DNA of 64,000 nucleotides from Rachicladosporium sp. CCFEE 5018 (lineage: Eukaryota; Ascomycota; Dothideomycetes; Cladosporiales; Cladosporiaceae), in NCBI GenBank assembly GCA_002077045.2, contig KZ111169.1, positions 321,286 to 385,285 on the forward strand, written 5' to 3'. The notes beneath the pieces were generated by a model, which was given only the letters and a program-made list of their open reading frames with translations, had not been told where the DNA came from and searched no databases. The position numbers and the translations under genes were made by a program. This document shows positions 33,043-44,649 of the stretch, one piece after another. Position 1 is the first letter of the stretch. Each line of letters begins with the position of its first letter.

Positions 33043-34056
33043 ATGGCCGTAACCAACATCCTCCGCGTTCGTCGAACAGACGATCCAAATGCTCATCTCC
33101 TGCTTCACATAACGCAGACTTCAGCCACCAAAACCCTGGATCTCAAGCTCGTAGCTACAGAGCACGAGCATCTCTACCACGGGACTACTAGGACCTCGTC
33201 GCTCGGTCCACTGCAAGCTTCGACGTTCGATGGCGATGAATCGGAGTGGCGAAACATACTCTTCCAAACGCTCCTTCCGCGAGATCCATCGGCTTCTGGA
33301 GTCAAGACCGAAGGCATAGAACTCGTGGCCGCCATCTCTGGAGCGAAATGCACTCTTACGATCCGACGGAATATCGAGAAGATCACCCAACGACTCGGCT
33401 CGATAATTCTACAGCAAGACGACGAGCGAGAAGAGATCTCGGCCTTCGAGTGGGTCGACACTGCCCTGATTAATTCTCAGACCTTGTCCTCTCAGCTTGC
33501 TGAAGCACAGAAGTCTATCTCGGACCAGCAGGCCCAGGTGGCGAAGCTCACGAAGCAACTTGACGAATTGGTGGAAGCGAAGCGGGAGCACGAGAAGATA
33601 CTGGTGTCGAAGTTCGTGCAGCTGCTCAATGCGAAGAAGGGTAAGGTCCGCGATCTGCTGAGGGTTGTTGGCGGGCAGCCGGGTACTGCTGTTGCACCTC
33701 CGAGAGGGAAGAGGAAAGCGAGGGGGGACGATGAGGCCATGGATGTGGACGACGATGCAGAAGATGAAGTGGATGGTCTCGAGGAGGATGGGGAAAGAGG
33801 AACGCCCGAGGGCAGTACGGGCGACGAGGGCAGTGATGGCGAAGGGCAGGGACTGCCACTACGGGGCAAGGCAGACTTTACGAGCACTGGCAATGGGACG
33901 ATCGAAGAGCCGGAGGCAGAGGAGGATGCGGTCTTGCCTCCACGTCGCGAGCTGCCATTCACTCGTACTGCTGCGACGAGTGGTGAGAAGGCGAAGGCTA
34001 CGAAGATCCCTGTGCCTACACCTGACGACGATGATGATACGGATGATGAGTTGTGA
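33043..34056 (+). CDS. XRCC4/Lif1-like protein (copy B)
   Basis: A single exon of 337 residues, the same length as copy A. The nine amino-acid differences include T for P in ATKTLDLK and several in the acidic tail (for example DGLEEDGE). The coiled coil is unchanged. The same upstream TAG fixes the start. Confidence 0.75.
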   Translation: MAVTNILRVRRTDDPNAHLLLHITQTSATKTLDLKLVATEHEHLYHGTTRTSSLGPLQASTFDGDESEWRNILFQTLLPRDPSASGVKTEGIELVAAISGAKCTLTIRRNIEKITQRLGSIILQQDDEREEISAFEWVDTALINSQTLSSQLAEAQKSISDQQAQVAKLTKQLDELVEAKREHEKILVSKFVQLLNAKKGKVRDLLRVVGGQPGTAVAPPRGKRKARGDDEAMDVDDDAEDEVDGLEEDGERGTPEGSTGDEGSDGEGQGLPLRGKADFTSTGNGTIEEPEAEEDAVLPPRRELPFTRTAATSGEKAKATKIPVPTPDDDDDTDDEL

Positions 34057-34518
34057 AGATCCAGACATAGCAGAGCAGAGGACCGCAAGGCTTCTTGTTT
34101 ATAGCCCCAGCCGGAGATGCAAGCGTGCCACACAAGTGTTGCGTGAGACCAGGGAGTGCGTCGAGACAAACAGCTGTCATAGCGACTGAGGTATTATCCA
34201 TGATGTGAGTCCACACATCTTCAATGGAGCAGACCGGTTGTCGCACTGATAGACGGCGGTCAAAGTATGTCGTTCCCACGAGAAGCCCTGATTGGTTGGC
34301 TGCCTGAAGTGCAGCCTTGGGGTGGCCAAGATATGCCTTGACTTCACTGCTTCCCCCTCCATAAAACACACTTCACTTCTCTCACTCTCTTCACACTTCA
34401 ACAATCTCATTTCAATCCGCAATCACTCCTCTGCGCTCGCATCGCAACACTGCACAATACTCGTACTCGCAACCACTCTTCCCTCATACAAACAGCCAGC
34501 AAACGCACCTCACTCAAC

Positions 34519-35377
34519 ATGCCTCCAAAGAACAGCTCCGGCAGCAGCGTTTGGGTCGTGACCAGCGCTCCAGATCGCGAGAGCGAAGGTGTTGTATACT
34601 CAGTTAACGCGTCTGAGACTGACGCATCCAATGCCGCCAAAGCTCAGGACGCGTACGTCTTTAAGTACGACGTAATGAAGTCGAGCGCATCGACCAAAGA
34701 GAAGACGGCGAAATCGTAAGTCCCTCCCGCCCAGCAATACTTGACCAGAGACTGACACACTCGCAGAGCCACAGGCACCAAGAAGACCTCCAAGAGTCCA
34801 TCAGTCGTCGCCGAGGACGACGAAGATGATGACATGGAGGATGATGTCGACGAAGACGCCAATGCAGCAAAGAAAGCTGCTGCCGCAGAAAAGAAAGCCA
34901 CAGCTGATGCGACGAAAGCCGATACCGCTGCGAAAGCCAAGGAAAAGAAGGACGCCCGCAAGACGATCCCTCAGGGTGTGCCAAATGCCCTCGGCGGTTT
35001 GACCATTCTGTTCACTGGTGAGTGACCTGCGCTCCTTCTGCGTGCAGGTCCAGACTGACACGACTCACAGGCACTTTCGAGCTCGACCGCAAGAGCTGCG
35101 AGGCCGCTGCCGTGAAGTATGGTGCTACCCTCAGCAAGAAGATTGCAGACTGCGACTATGTAAGTCTCCCTTGCGCTTGGTGCGAGAAGTGCTGAGATCC
35201 TTAATCAGCTCATTGACTTTCTTGCAGGTTATACTTGGGGCGAAACCTGGCCCGAAGAAGCTTGTCGAGATCGACGACGATAACATCAAGACCGCCACGG
35301 AGTCTGAGTTCTTCGAGTGGGTCGTGGAGGGAGGTCCAAACTATAGCGGCCCACCGGCGAAGAAGCAGAAGGTTTGA
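34519..35377 (+). CDS. BRCT-domain protein (copy B)
   Basis: Exons 34519-34715, 34767-35017, 35071-35159 and 35228-35377 give 228 residues. About 12 residues differ from copy A, clustered in the Ala/Lys-rich linker. Inside the BRCT domain KSWEAA has become KSCEAA (Trp to Cys), a non-conservative change in a helix that may matter for folding. Confidence 0.8.
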
Positions 35378-35604
35378 GCAAGAGTCGGGGATCTGACGAA
35401 GGAGATGACGGTCATGTTTTTGCTTACTTAGCTGAGGCGTTCGAGCGTTGCTGCATCGCATGGCGTTCACGGAAGGTGTTGGGGAGTGTACATCAGCAAC
35501 ATGGCTTATAGCAAGAACAGCACTCTGGGGTCGTGCATAGCTTATCATCAGCAGTACTTACAAAGGTACCGCACGTAGCTCAATCAACACTCACATCACC
35601 ACAT

Positions 35605-36149
35605 TCAGACAACCTGCCTCACCTTCCCCGTCTCAACCTCATACACCCACCCACTAATCTCCCTCCCAATCAACCCCTCATTGCCCTTCAACCACGCCAC
35701 ATCCCCCCTCACAGCCTCCTCCAGCTCCGGGAACGGCTGGAAATCAAGATCCCTCTCGATCTTGCCTCCCTGCTTGCCCACGACCTCATGCGCCGCTTCG
35801 TTAGTAAATGTCAGCATGCCGCAGCCAGTGTGCTTCACGAGTACGATCTCGCGGGTGCCGAGCAGGTGCTGCGAGATGAGGATTGAGCGGAGCGCGTCTT
35901 TCGCGTTGCCGCCAGCGTTGCGAATTATGTGGGCGTCGCCAAGAGAGATGCCGAAGGCGGATTTGGGGTCGATGCGGGCGTCCATGCAGGTCACTGGGTG
36001 GGTTAGAGGGCGGAAAGGGAGGGAGGGGGAGGGGAGAGCGGACCGACGAGGTATTTCTTCGCGGGTGGGAGGGCGAGGTGGCCTTCGGTGAATTTCGAGG
36101 CGTATTGCTCGTTGGACTTGACGAGATCTTTCTGGATCTGAGTGGCCAT
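35605..36149 (-). CDS. Beta-class carbonic anhydrase (copy B)
   Basis: Exons 36044-36149 and 35605-35993 give 164 residues with all zinc ligands kept. The intron (35994-36043) is 8 bp shorter than in copy A and uses donor GTCCGC. Four conservative substitutions: R/K in exon 1, V/I, K/R and D/E. Confidence 0.9.
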
Positions 36150-36970
36150 CGTGAGGACGTTACGGTGCTCCTGCGCTGTTACTCAGGATAGTAGCTGTGC
36201 GGTCGCGGACCTTTCTTCGAGTGTTCGCAGCATTGAAAACAATTGCTTCCCGCACGCCTTTGTAACATGGCGGCTTCGTCTGTCGCGGCCGTTGCATCCC
36301 CTCGATGTCGTGATTGCTAGCTACCAGTCTAGCCGTTCGAGTCTGTGGGAGTGCGTAGGGTAGAAGGTCGAGAAAGGGCGATCACGTTCTTACTGCGACG
36401 ACACTTCCACGTCTTGCACAGATCACACCAGGCTCTCCGAAGGCATATCGATGTGGGTTCTCCGAACACTGGATGCGGTCTTGATGATGAGGCCGCGGTT
36501 GCCAGCAATCCGACTGGGCGCCATCAGCAGCCTGGGCTGACCTCATGCGCTGCTGGAGCATCATCGCCCAGCTAAAATCTGCAAGCTTTGCCTCACAGCC
36601 AACGACATCGTCCACGTACGACACACACCGACACCCCTCCAACAAAACATCGCCATGCAATGCCAAATGCAGACTGGCGGTCGCCAATATTTGGCAAGTC
36701 TTGAAACGGTGCGCCTGACTGCCACAATTCGCTTCATATTGCCGGTTCCAAGCTAGCCGAGCCCCTGTTTCGAGGCTCTGCGCCAGTCATTTCACGCAGG
36801 CTAGTGATCATGCAACTAACGATCAGGCGTTTGGCGCATACGCCTTTGGACGGGTGACGACAGAGGAAAGCATAGGTCGAGATCATTTTCGTTGTCGCAT
36901 TCTTGTCTTCCTGGTGAATAGCAGCACGGAGATTATTATTCTACATTCCGACCGAGTTTCTGCGGTATCG

Positions 36971-36986
36971 ACGCGTTTGGACGCGT
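36971..36986 (+). promoter_or_regulatory. Pair of ACGCGT boxes, copy B
   Basis: The same two ACGCGT boxes, 10 bp apart, as at 19675-19690, again about 125 bp before the MARVEL ATG, although nearby bases differ from copy A. Confidence 0.4.
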
Positions 36987-37109
36987 TGGATGTTTAGTAA
37001 CGGGCATTGCTCTTGACGACGAACATTGTTGACTACACGATATCTCAAGAGTCGGGCGCAGAGATATTTCGAAGTCGAACTTGACACAAGTCCTACTCAC
37101 GAAACCGCA

Positions 37110-37718
37110 ATGGCGATCTACGACAGCCCACGGTTTATTCTTGCAGTCCGTGTCGTCCAGGGCATCCTAACGATCATCACACTGGGCCTCACCGCATACG
37201 GTACGCTCATATACAGACTCACCCATTCGTCGCAAACGCATACTAATACTGAGCAGTCGCCGATTGGTGGTCCGGCTACTGGCATGCCTCCGCACCTTCC
37301 CAAGTCAACTTCCTCCTCTTCTGCTCCATCTGGGGGATCATCGCATTGATCTACCTGATTGTGGTACCATGGAAGTTTTCGCACACTCAGGCGCATCACA
37401 AGTTCGCGATCCTCGGCTTTGAGGCCATCACGATGTTCTTCTGGTTCGCTGGGTTCATTGCGCTAGCTGTATTCCTCGGGGACCGCGTATGCTTCGGCAA
37501 TGTGTGCAGCGCTGCGAAGGCTGCGGCTGCATTTGGCGCGTTTGAGTGGTATGTGTCTTGTCAGTGGTAAGCGCTGGCGTTATGTGCTGACGTCGTCCCT
37601 TCTCAGGGTCGCCTGGACTATCACGACTGTGCTAGCTGCGCTACACGTGTTCGGCAGAGGTGGCGCTGGCTCGTCGCAACATGCGGATCCTCGGCTGAAT
37701 ATGGCCGAGAGAGTGTAA
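37110..37718 (+). CDS. MARVEL-domain membrane protein (copy B)
   Basis: Exons 37110-37200, 37257-37548 and 37607-37718 give 164 residues. Donor 2 is GTATGT (GTAGGT in copy A). The four hydrophobic segments are conserved, and changes cluster in the last 20 residues, where one residue is added. Confidence 0.8.
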
Positions 37719-38170
37719 GAAGGGTGACAGGAAAGGAAAGCGCTACACGGTATCTGGGTAATGAGGGATGGGTGGAACTGGATGCTGGGGCTACTTAGGT
37801 AGCCAGGCGAGCTCCTGGTGGCGTTCAGAGGATCAAGATACCACCGCAATGTTATGTCTTCGCTTCGGTCATGTAATGGATCGCTTTGAGACCCTGTATG
37901 AGATGCGGTCGTGCAAATGCACCATTACGGCACAGCAACCAATGGCTTGGCACTTTCATGACAAAGGCATTCATGATGGCGTAAGCGGGTGCCGACTGAT
38001 CATCACTCGATGCGCTTCTAGATTCGTCTTGCATCACATACATTGGAATCCCGCAGCGTCCACGACCACAACACTTTGTGAATATACCGTAAGTCCATTG
38101 ACAGTTCTCGGTAGCATATCTCTTCCTTTCCTTCATCAGTCTCGTGCGTCTCCCCAATCCATCACCTAGT

Positions 38171-39265
38171 ATGTGCCCCGGCATGGAACACGAGACACTC
38201 GAAGCAGAAGTGCAGTCAGACAATGGCGACAACTTTTCACACAGCGATCTGGACGATGAGCCAGTGTCCAGTCTGTTCGACATAAGTGTCACACTCCACC
38301 GCAAACTTGTGCGACTGCCGTTCCACGATGAAAACGCCACCATTCAGGATCTCTCAGACACAGTCGCCGAGGATCTTCGCATACCACCGACAAACCAGAA
38401 ATTCATGATCACACCGAAGACCGGATTACTCAAACCGCCCTTCAAAGATCCCGATCTTCGCCTACGGACACTTCAGGACAAGAAGATCGTTCTGATGGGC
38501 GCCACCACAGCTGAGGTGGAGGAGCTCGTTTCTGATATCGCCCTTCGCCAGGAAAGGATGTCAAAGCGTCGCGCAGCGCTGAATGCGGGACGCAAAGTTC
38601 GGGTGGAGAAGAGGAAGGACTGGAAGAAAGTACAGGATGAGGCGAGATACTCGTTCCACACGATCGAGCCTTTGCCATATCTGCCAAATCCGGACAAAAG
38701 TCAGCGATACCTCGAGCGACTTGCGGCAGACCCTGGGATCAAGAGCTCGATGCGGAAACATGGCTTCTCAGTCGGTTTGCTCACAGAGATGAATCCGGCG
38801 GAGCACACTACACATGAGTCAAGGACACTTGGCCTGAACAGGAACAGAGGCGAGGTCATTGAGCTACGACTGCGAACGGATGCGTATGATGGGTACCGGG
38901 ACTACAAAGTTATAAGGAAGACGCTCTGTCACGAGCTCACGCACAACGTCTGGGGCGATCATGACCAGAACTTCTGGAAGATGTGTAGAGAGATCGAGGC
39001 GGAAGTCGAGAAGGGTGATTGGACTAGAGGAGGACACAGTGTGGGTGGGGAGGAGTTCTACAATGATCAGGACACGGGCTGGGATGTGGATGAGGAGGCT
39101 GATCACGGAGGTTGGTCAGGAGGGGAGTTCGTGCTAGGTGGAGGTGGTGAGAGTAGTGGCGCTGCGGGACTGAGTCGGAGGGAGATCATGGCGAAGGCGG
39201 CGGAGGAGAGGATGAGGCAAATGAAGGAGGCGAAGGAGTCGAAAGACGCTGCGGGTAAGCCATAA
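38171..39265 (+). CDS. Ubiquitin-like / WLM metalloprotease (copy B)
   Basis: 364 residues from MCPGM. HELTHNVWGDH is intact. The roughly 29 differences from copy A concentrate at the N-terminus (first 60 residues) and the C-terminal charged tail; the protease core is nearly unchanged, as expected under purifying selection. Confidence 0.85.
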   Translation: MCPGMEHETLEAEVQSDNGDNFSHSDLDDEPVSSLFDISVTLHRKLVRLPFHDENATIQDLSDTVAEDLRIPPTNQKFMITPKTGLLKPPFKDPDLRLRTLQDKKIVLMGATTAEVEELVSDIALRQERMSKRRAALNAGRKVRVEKRKDWKKVQDEARYSFHTIEPLPYLPNPDKSQRYLERLAADPGIKSSMRKHGFSVGLLTEMNPAEHTTHESRTLGLNRNRGEVIELRLRTDAYDGYRDYKVIRKTLCHELTHNVWGDHDQNFWKMCREIEAEVEKGDWTRGGHSVGGEEFYNDQDTGWDVDEEADHGGWSGGEFVLGGGGESSGAAGLSRREIMAKAAEERMRQMKEAKESKDAAGKP

Positions 39266-39973
39266 TTATCAAGCATCCGCTGCAGCGCGCCTTCATCGTT
39301 GCCTTTTCATATCGATAGTATCGGGCGTCGTCGATATTGCGATGCTCTCTGTCTACACCTCTTTATCGTACAAGAGTGACGCTAGCCTACTGTAGATTTA
39401 TCCAGTGATGAGGCATTTATTTCTCGATGACATCTTGGCGGTTTGCCCGGAACGCCTGATGCAAGTTGCCTTCGGACTGCATTGACACCTCGCCCGGAGA
39501 CCTTGTAAGAACGTTCGAAAATCGAGGCTTATGTATAGACCACATATCAGGTCTGACGACAAGGCAACTGAAGCAGACCAAGGCGACTGCTTGACAGCAC
39601 TTCTTCGCTCAGGGTGGGTCCAGAGCGGGTGGTAGTGACTACATTCTCCAGCCAAGAGAAGAAGCTTATCAGCAGTGCAGACCTTATATTGAACGTAGAA
39701 CCTCTTCCAAACGCCATCTCTGGCACAGTTTCAACACAGCAGGCGACTTTAGGCGGGTGGGTAGAAACGGTGGCAATCCTTGTACAGTATATTCAACGGC
39801 GCAACCAATTGGCCACGACAAGCAAATTAGTTGACCAAATGATTCAATAACACACGCCCAGCCCAGCAGACCTGGGTCAATTCCACCACTCTGGGGACTA
39901 GAGAGTGGTCGGAAGTCGAAGCGAGTGCGATAACACTGAGTAAAGGCGTCACGACGCCAAACGAACCATCAAT

Positions 39974-41999
39974 ATGCCTACCCTCGTGGTGGTAAACTTC
40001 AACATTATCTGCGCCACCCTCGGAGGCTTCATCACAGTCTTCGGCCTGGTCTCCTACCTACTCAAAGAGAAGTTCTACCTTTCCGAAGCTCTGATCTCGA
40101 CAATCTTCGGAGTGGTCTTTGGGCCTCACGCTGCGGACTTCATACGACCGCTTGACTATGCAAATGGCAGCGAAATAGACCTGGAGACGATCACGCTGTA
40201 CTTCACGCGACTAGTGCTGGGCGTACAGCTGGTCCTCGCTGGGGTGCAATTGCCGAGCAAGTACCTCTGGAAAGAATGGAAGAGCCTCTCGATCTTGCTT
40301 GGACCGGGCATGTGCATTATGTGGATGTCTACATCTCTGCTGGTCTGGGGTCTGGTGCCAAACATCTCGTTTCTTTTCGCCTTGGCTGTGGGAGCTGCTG
40401 TCACACCTACAGATCCTATCTTATCCAACAGCATTGTCAAGGGCAAGTTCGCGGACAAGAACATCCCTCGTGAGCTGCAGAAGATCATCATCGCCGAGTC
40501 TGGGGCGAATGATGGGCTTGGCTACCCGTTCTTATTCCTCGCGCTGTATCTGATCCAGTATACTGAAGATCAGGGACTTGGGACTGCTGGAGGCGGTGCA
40601 GGCAAGGCGATCGGACTCTGGTTCATTGAGACGTGGTGCTACACTATCCTGCTCTCTATCGCTTATGGAGCTGTAGTGGGCTGGCTGGCGAAGGAACTAC
40701 TGCACTGGGCCGAGGAGCGCCACTACGTGGACAGAGAGTCGTTCCTTGTGTTTGCGATCACGCTTGCAGTAAGTATAACTCACCATGCAGAGTTTGAAGC
40801 ACTGCTGACAAGTATAACAGCTCTTCATCGTGGGCACATGCGGTATGATCGGGTCTGACGACGTTCTCGCATGCTTCATCGCCGGTAACGTCTTCACCTG
40901 GGACGACTGGTTCCGCCTCGAGACTAAGGATGACTCATTGCAACCGACGATCGATTTGCTGCTCAACTTGTCAGTGTTTCTATGGTTTGGCGCAGTCTGC
41001 CCATGGCATCTGTTCGTCGAGAACACAGTGATCCCGATCTACCGCCTGATACCTCTGGGCATACTTGTGCTTCTGCTGCGTCGACTGCCAATGGTGCTGT
41101 GTTTCCACCATTTCATCCATCAAGTTGAGGACATCCGACATGCTCTGTTCGTGGGCTTCTTTGGACCTATTGGCGTGTCAGCGATCTTCTACCTCTACAT
41201 CGCAAGGGAATTCCTGCACACCCTTGAAGTGGATGGCCACCAGAGAGAAGACGCCACTCAGTTGTCCGAGGTCCTCATGGTAGTCATCTGGTTCCTGACG
41301 ATCTGCTCGATCGTCGTTCACGGTCTGTCGATCCCGCTTGGTAAGTTCGGACTATATCTGCCGCGGACGATCTCGATGGCACTGTCTTCCGAGAACAGGT
41401 CTACAAGCTTCAGTCGGACGCGCTCGTCTGATGACCGCCATACGCGGAGTGAGGCCGACAGTCAGCATCAAGAGCGTGGTATTGCCTCGCTCTTTCGAAG
41501 GCGTCGCAACACTGCTGGACCTGACGCGACAGGCAGTCGATCGAGCCTAGTACCCGGTGCAGTGTCACGTATTGGACAGTATATCTTCAGCGATATCCGC
41601 CGACCTCATGGCACAACTGTGCATGGGTCGGACGGTGTTCGCGGTGATGCTGACGAAACCGATGATAATAAGTCTCCGCCGGGGGGCGACTCTCCGCCGC
41701 GTGGACGTCCGACGATCTCAGCACCCAAAGACGGACGCGTGATGGGGCATGCGATCGCGGCGCAGGACCAGTCAGACGTTGTTGCAGATGATGTCCAGCG
41801 TCCGGATGCGATCTCCGCAGCGGGATCGACGACCAACAGTGCTGTGCCTTCGCGTGTGCAGAGTCCTGCCGCCGTAAGGGCTGAGGCTACTGCAGGCATG
41901 CCGGCAGGCTGGCAGAGGAGCATTCGCTTTGGTGATGAAGTGGCGGCAGGAGGTTCCGCAGCAAAAACTGGCAATGAGCAAGTACTGGACATTCGGTGA
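39974..41999 (+). CDS. NHA1: Nha1-type Na+(K+)/H+ antiporter (copy B)
   Basis: Exons 39974-40768 and 40821-41999 give 657 residues; the donor is GTAAGT, stronger than GTGAGT in copy A. The membrane domain is nearly identical to copy A. The tail differs by substitutions and small indels near the C-terminus (five residues longer overall), the usual pattern for a disordered regulatory tail. Confidence 0.92.
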
Positions 42000-42158
42000 A
42001 AGTCTGCGACAAGGACGGATTTCTCGAAGTGGGTATGCCACTACAAGGAGATGTTGCCGCTGCACCGGATACGTGCGCAGAGCGGTCGGCAAGTCCGATT
42101 GTAGCCTAGGCTGTACGAGCTCTCATCATGTATCGTACCAGGCAGGACTTGTCTCCGC

Positions 42159-43950
42159 TCAATCATCGAAGACGTCGTAGTGATGGCCGTCATACCTCAA
42201 AGCTGCCTTTTGGACCTCTACCGCATGCAGCGTAGTCTTGCCCAGGGAGTCTGTCCGCAATTCAGGGACCAAACACGTACAAGAGACTGACCTACAGGCA
42301 TCCCTGTACATCTCCATCGCTGGATCGACAGAAGCCATGCCGCAACAATCATGGTGTGGCTGGAACAACAGGACCTCCAGACCGCGGCGTTCGTGCTGTT
42401 GTCGAGCTTTCGCAAACGTGCGGAAGATCTCGGCCGCGGGCTGGAGGTAGGAGCTGGCAAGTGCGCTCATGTGCCAGCCAAGAAGGCGCAAAGCTTTCAA
42501 TGCTGGGAGACCCAGAGCGATCCTCCGAATGATATCAAGGAAGTCAGGGCGCACGGTCTCAGTATCGGGAGGTACTGTCATATTGTCCAGCCAGACCGCC
42601 AGGTCCTCGATCCAAGGCGATTGTCCAAGCAACACTTGCAGCAGCGCAGATGGGCAAGGATGTGCCTGGCGACCCCGTTCGACCTCGTCCCATACTGCAA
42701 CGCTGTATGAAAATGTTCGCAGTGTGGATGTGTGTTTGATGAGACTTTCTAAAGCGAGCATGGGAGGCGCAGTAGGATTCCTGATGATCGCATGTATGGA
42801 CAAGTGGGTGAGTCCAGTGCAAAGCATCAGTATATCGGAAAGCGTCATCATGTCTAGGGAATCATGCCGATGGCAAGAGACCTGAAGCGTCTTCAACTGA
42901 GGCGGATGCTCACGAAAGTGGCCAAGGAGACCAGAGAGAAGCCGTCCGATTGCACGTAATCCTACGATGTCCAACGTGACCAAATGGGAGAAGTCTACAT
43001 TGACGAAGAGACTCTTGTCGACATAGGTGAGATCCATCTGACGTAAACTCAAACGTGCTAGTCGCAGCGGCTGTGCCAGGTCGCAAGGATCGTCGTAGTT
43101 GAGCAGTCCTCTCCAGAAGCCTAGATGTAACCGTGCAGACGGCCACATGGGCGGCATCGCATCGCCCACCAGCTCGAGGCTGGTCAGCATGCCAGAGCGC
43201 TTCAAGAGCTCGGCTGTTCTTCCCAGACTACCATCTGTAGCCCGTAAGCTGAGGGTCGTCAATCTTGACGTCCACGGCTTCGACAAGAGGATCGGCTGAA
43301 CTAAGGATCTAGGTTTTGGATCGGTTGCGGCTATGCCCATACGAATAACACTGAGCGTACGTTGCTGCCTGGCTATCTTCCCTAGCAAGGCTTCACTCAT
43401 GTCCAAGTTGGAGGGAAAGCTTGGCTCCGTAGTTAGTGGTCAATGTCATGCTCGTACTAGCTCGCGTCGAAAACGCATTCACGACCTACCTGATGCCAAT
43501 GAGACTGTGTATGGGCAGTGTTCTCAGCGCAACCGTGGCATCTTTGTGCATTCGACACACCTCGTGTACCTGCTGTCGCGTAGTGAACGAGAGGTAGCGT
43601 ACATGCTTGTGCCCAGAGTGATCTGCACGGTAGAATGCATGCGCGAAAGGATCCTCCAAGCCCAGGCGGACGTGCCGATACAGAAGCGGTGCTGCTACAG
43701 CCCGTAAGGACTTGCATACGAGACACAGCTGTCGTAGATCGCTCGGACGCTTGATGTGCCCAATGATAGTGAGAAGGAGCTCGGCTATCAGCTTGTCCAG
43801 TGTTGCTACTGCCGCGACTGGACCTGGTGGTAGCTTAGAGTATGGCGGAGGGTGATCCATGGAGTCGGCAGCCACAGCGATATGTCTCGCTTCCATGGTC
43901 GAATCGCTCCAGACCTGACTTGTCGAAGACCACGCGTCCCAGGAGTACAT
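42159..43950 (-). CDS. F-box protein, leucine-rich C-terminal part (copy B only)
   Basis: Exons 43490-43950 and 42159-43419 join through a 70 bp intron (donor GTAGGT, branch-like ACTAAC, acceptor CCAAG), which restores the frame and gives 573 residues. The F-box spans LDKLIAELLLTIIGHI, SDLRQLCLVCKSLRAVAAPLLYR. The remainder has irregular leucine-rich segments (LTTLSLRATDG, MLTSLELVGD, LARLSLRQMDL), as in fungal F-box/LRR-like substrate receptors of SCF ubiquitin ligases. The start is uncertain: ATGs at 43950 and 43896 are both plausible. It lies head to head with nothing coding and tail to tail with NHA1, and has no counterpart in copy A. The target is unknown. Confidence 0.75.
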
Positions 43951-44649
43951 AAACGAAATGACGATTGAAGCAGCGGGCAAGCTACACAGTATAGCGAAGC
44001 CAGCTTAGAGCCGACTTGATCGTCAACCGCAGCCTGGGCTCCCACTTTGAATATCTCTACTGCATCACTATGTGTAATGCTGTCAATGTGCCTAAGATCT
44101 GAAAACAAAATGGTGTCGACCGTACGGCAATTGCCGAAACGTCGGCACCCGACGATGTTTTCGAACATCCCCGATCTCGGGGTGCTCCTTAGCTTTCACA
44201 GCAACCAAAGGAAGGTGCGATCTGAACGTTGTTCCTGCTGCGCACAGCAAGTTCGCGTCGCACTTGCCCTAAGACGAGTCCTGCGTGAGATTGACTATCT
44301 TCCCGATCACAGACTAGGTCAAGGATAGTCACTGCAGACACCTGCATTATTGGGCTATATCACTCGATCAAGCACGTTGGACTGCGAAGTACGCGAACGC
44401 TGTGAAACTCCTAGAAGCAACTCCCTTACTATATACATGCAGGAGGACCAGGGACATACCCGCTTTGCAAAGGCTATGCGCATACGTTTGCAATTTGCAT
44501 TCGCCTAGTGGGTATGTATAAGGTAGCGTAACGAGGGCGACTCAAGGGTGGGTGTTAAAGGAACGAGCCTTTAAAGCAGTGGACATATGAAGGCTTCGAT
44601 TGGAAGCCATTCAATAGCCAGTGGAGACTATAGATAGTGGTCATATCGA
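43951..44649. other. Intergenic F-box-ABCA (copy B; copy C 60036-60734)
   Basis: About 700 bases holding the F-box promoter and ABCA 3' side. No gene is supported. Bases 44160-44227 resemble 25704-25771 of copy A. Confidence 0.4.

Noticed and set aside
33492..34169. 225-residue antisense frame within the XRCC4-like gene (also in copies A and C)
   Set aside because: Ser/Pro-rich low complexity, the mirror of the acidic Ser/Gly tail; no domain and no independent start context.
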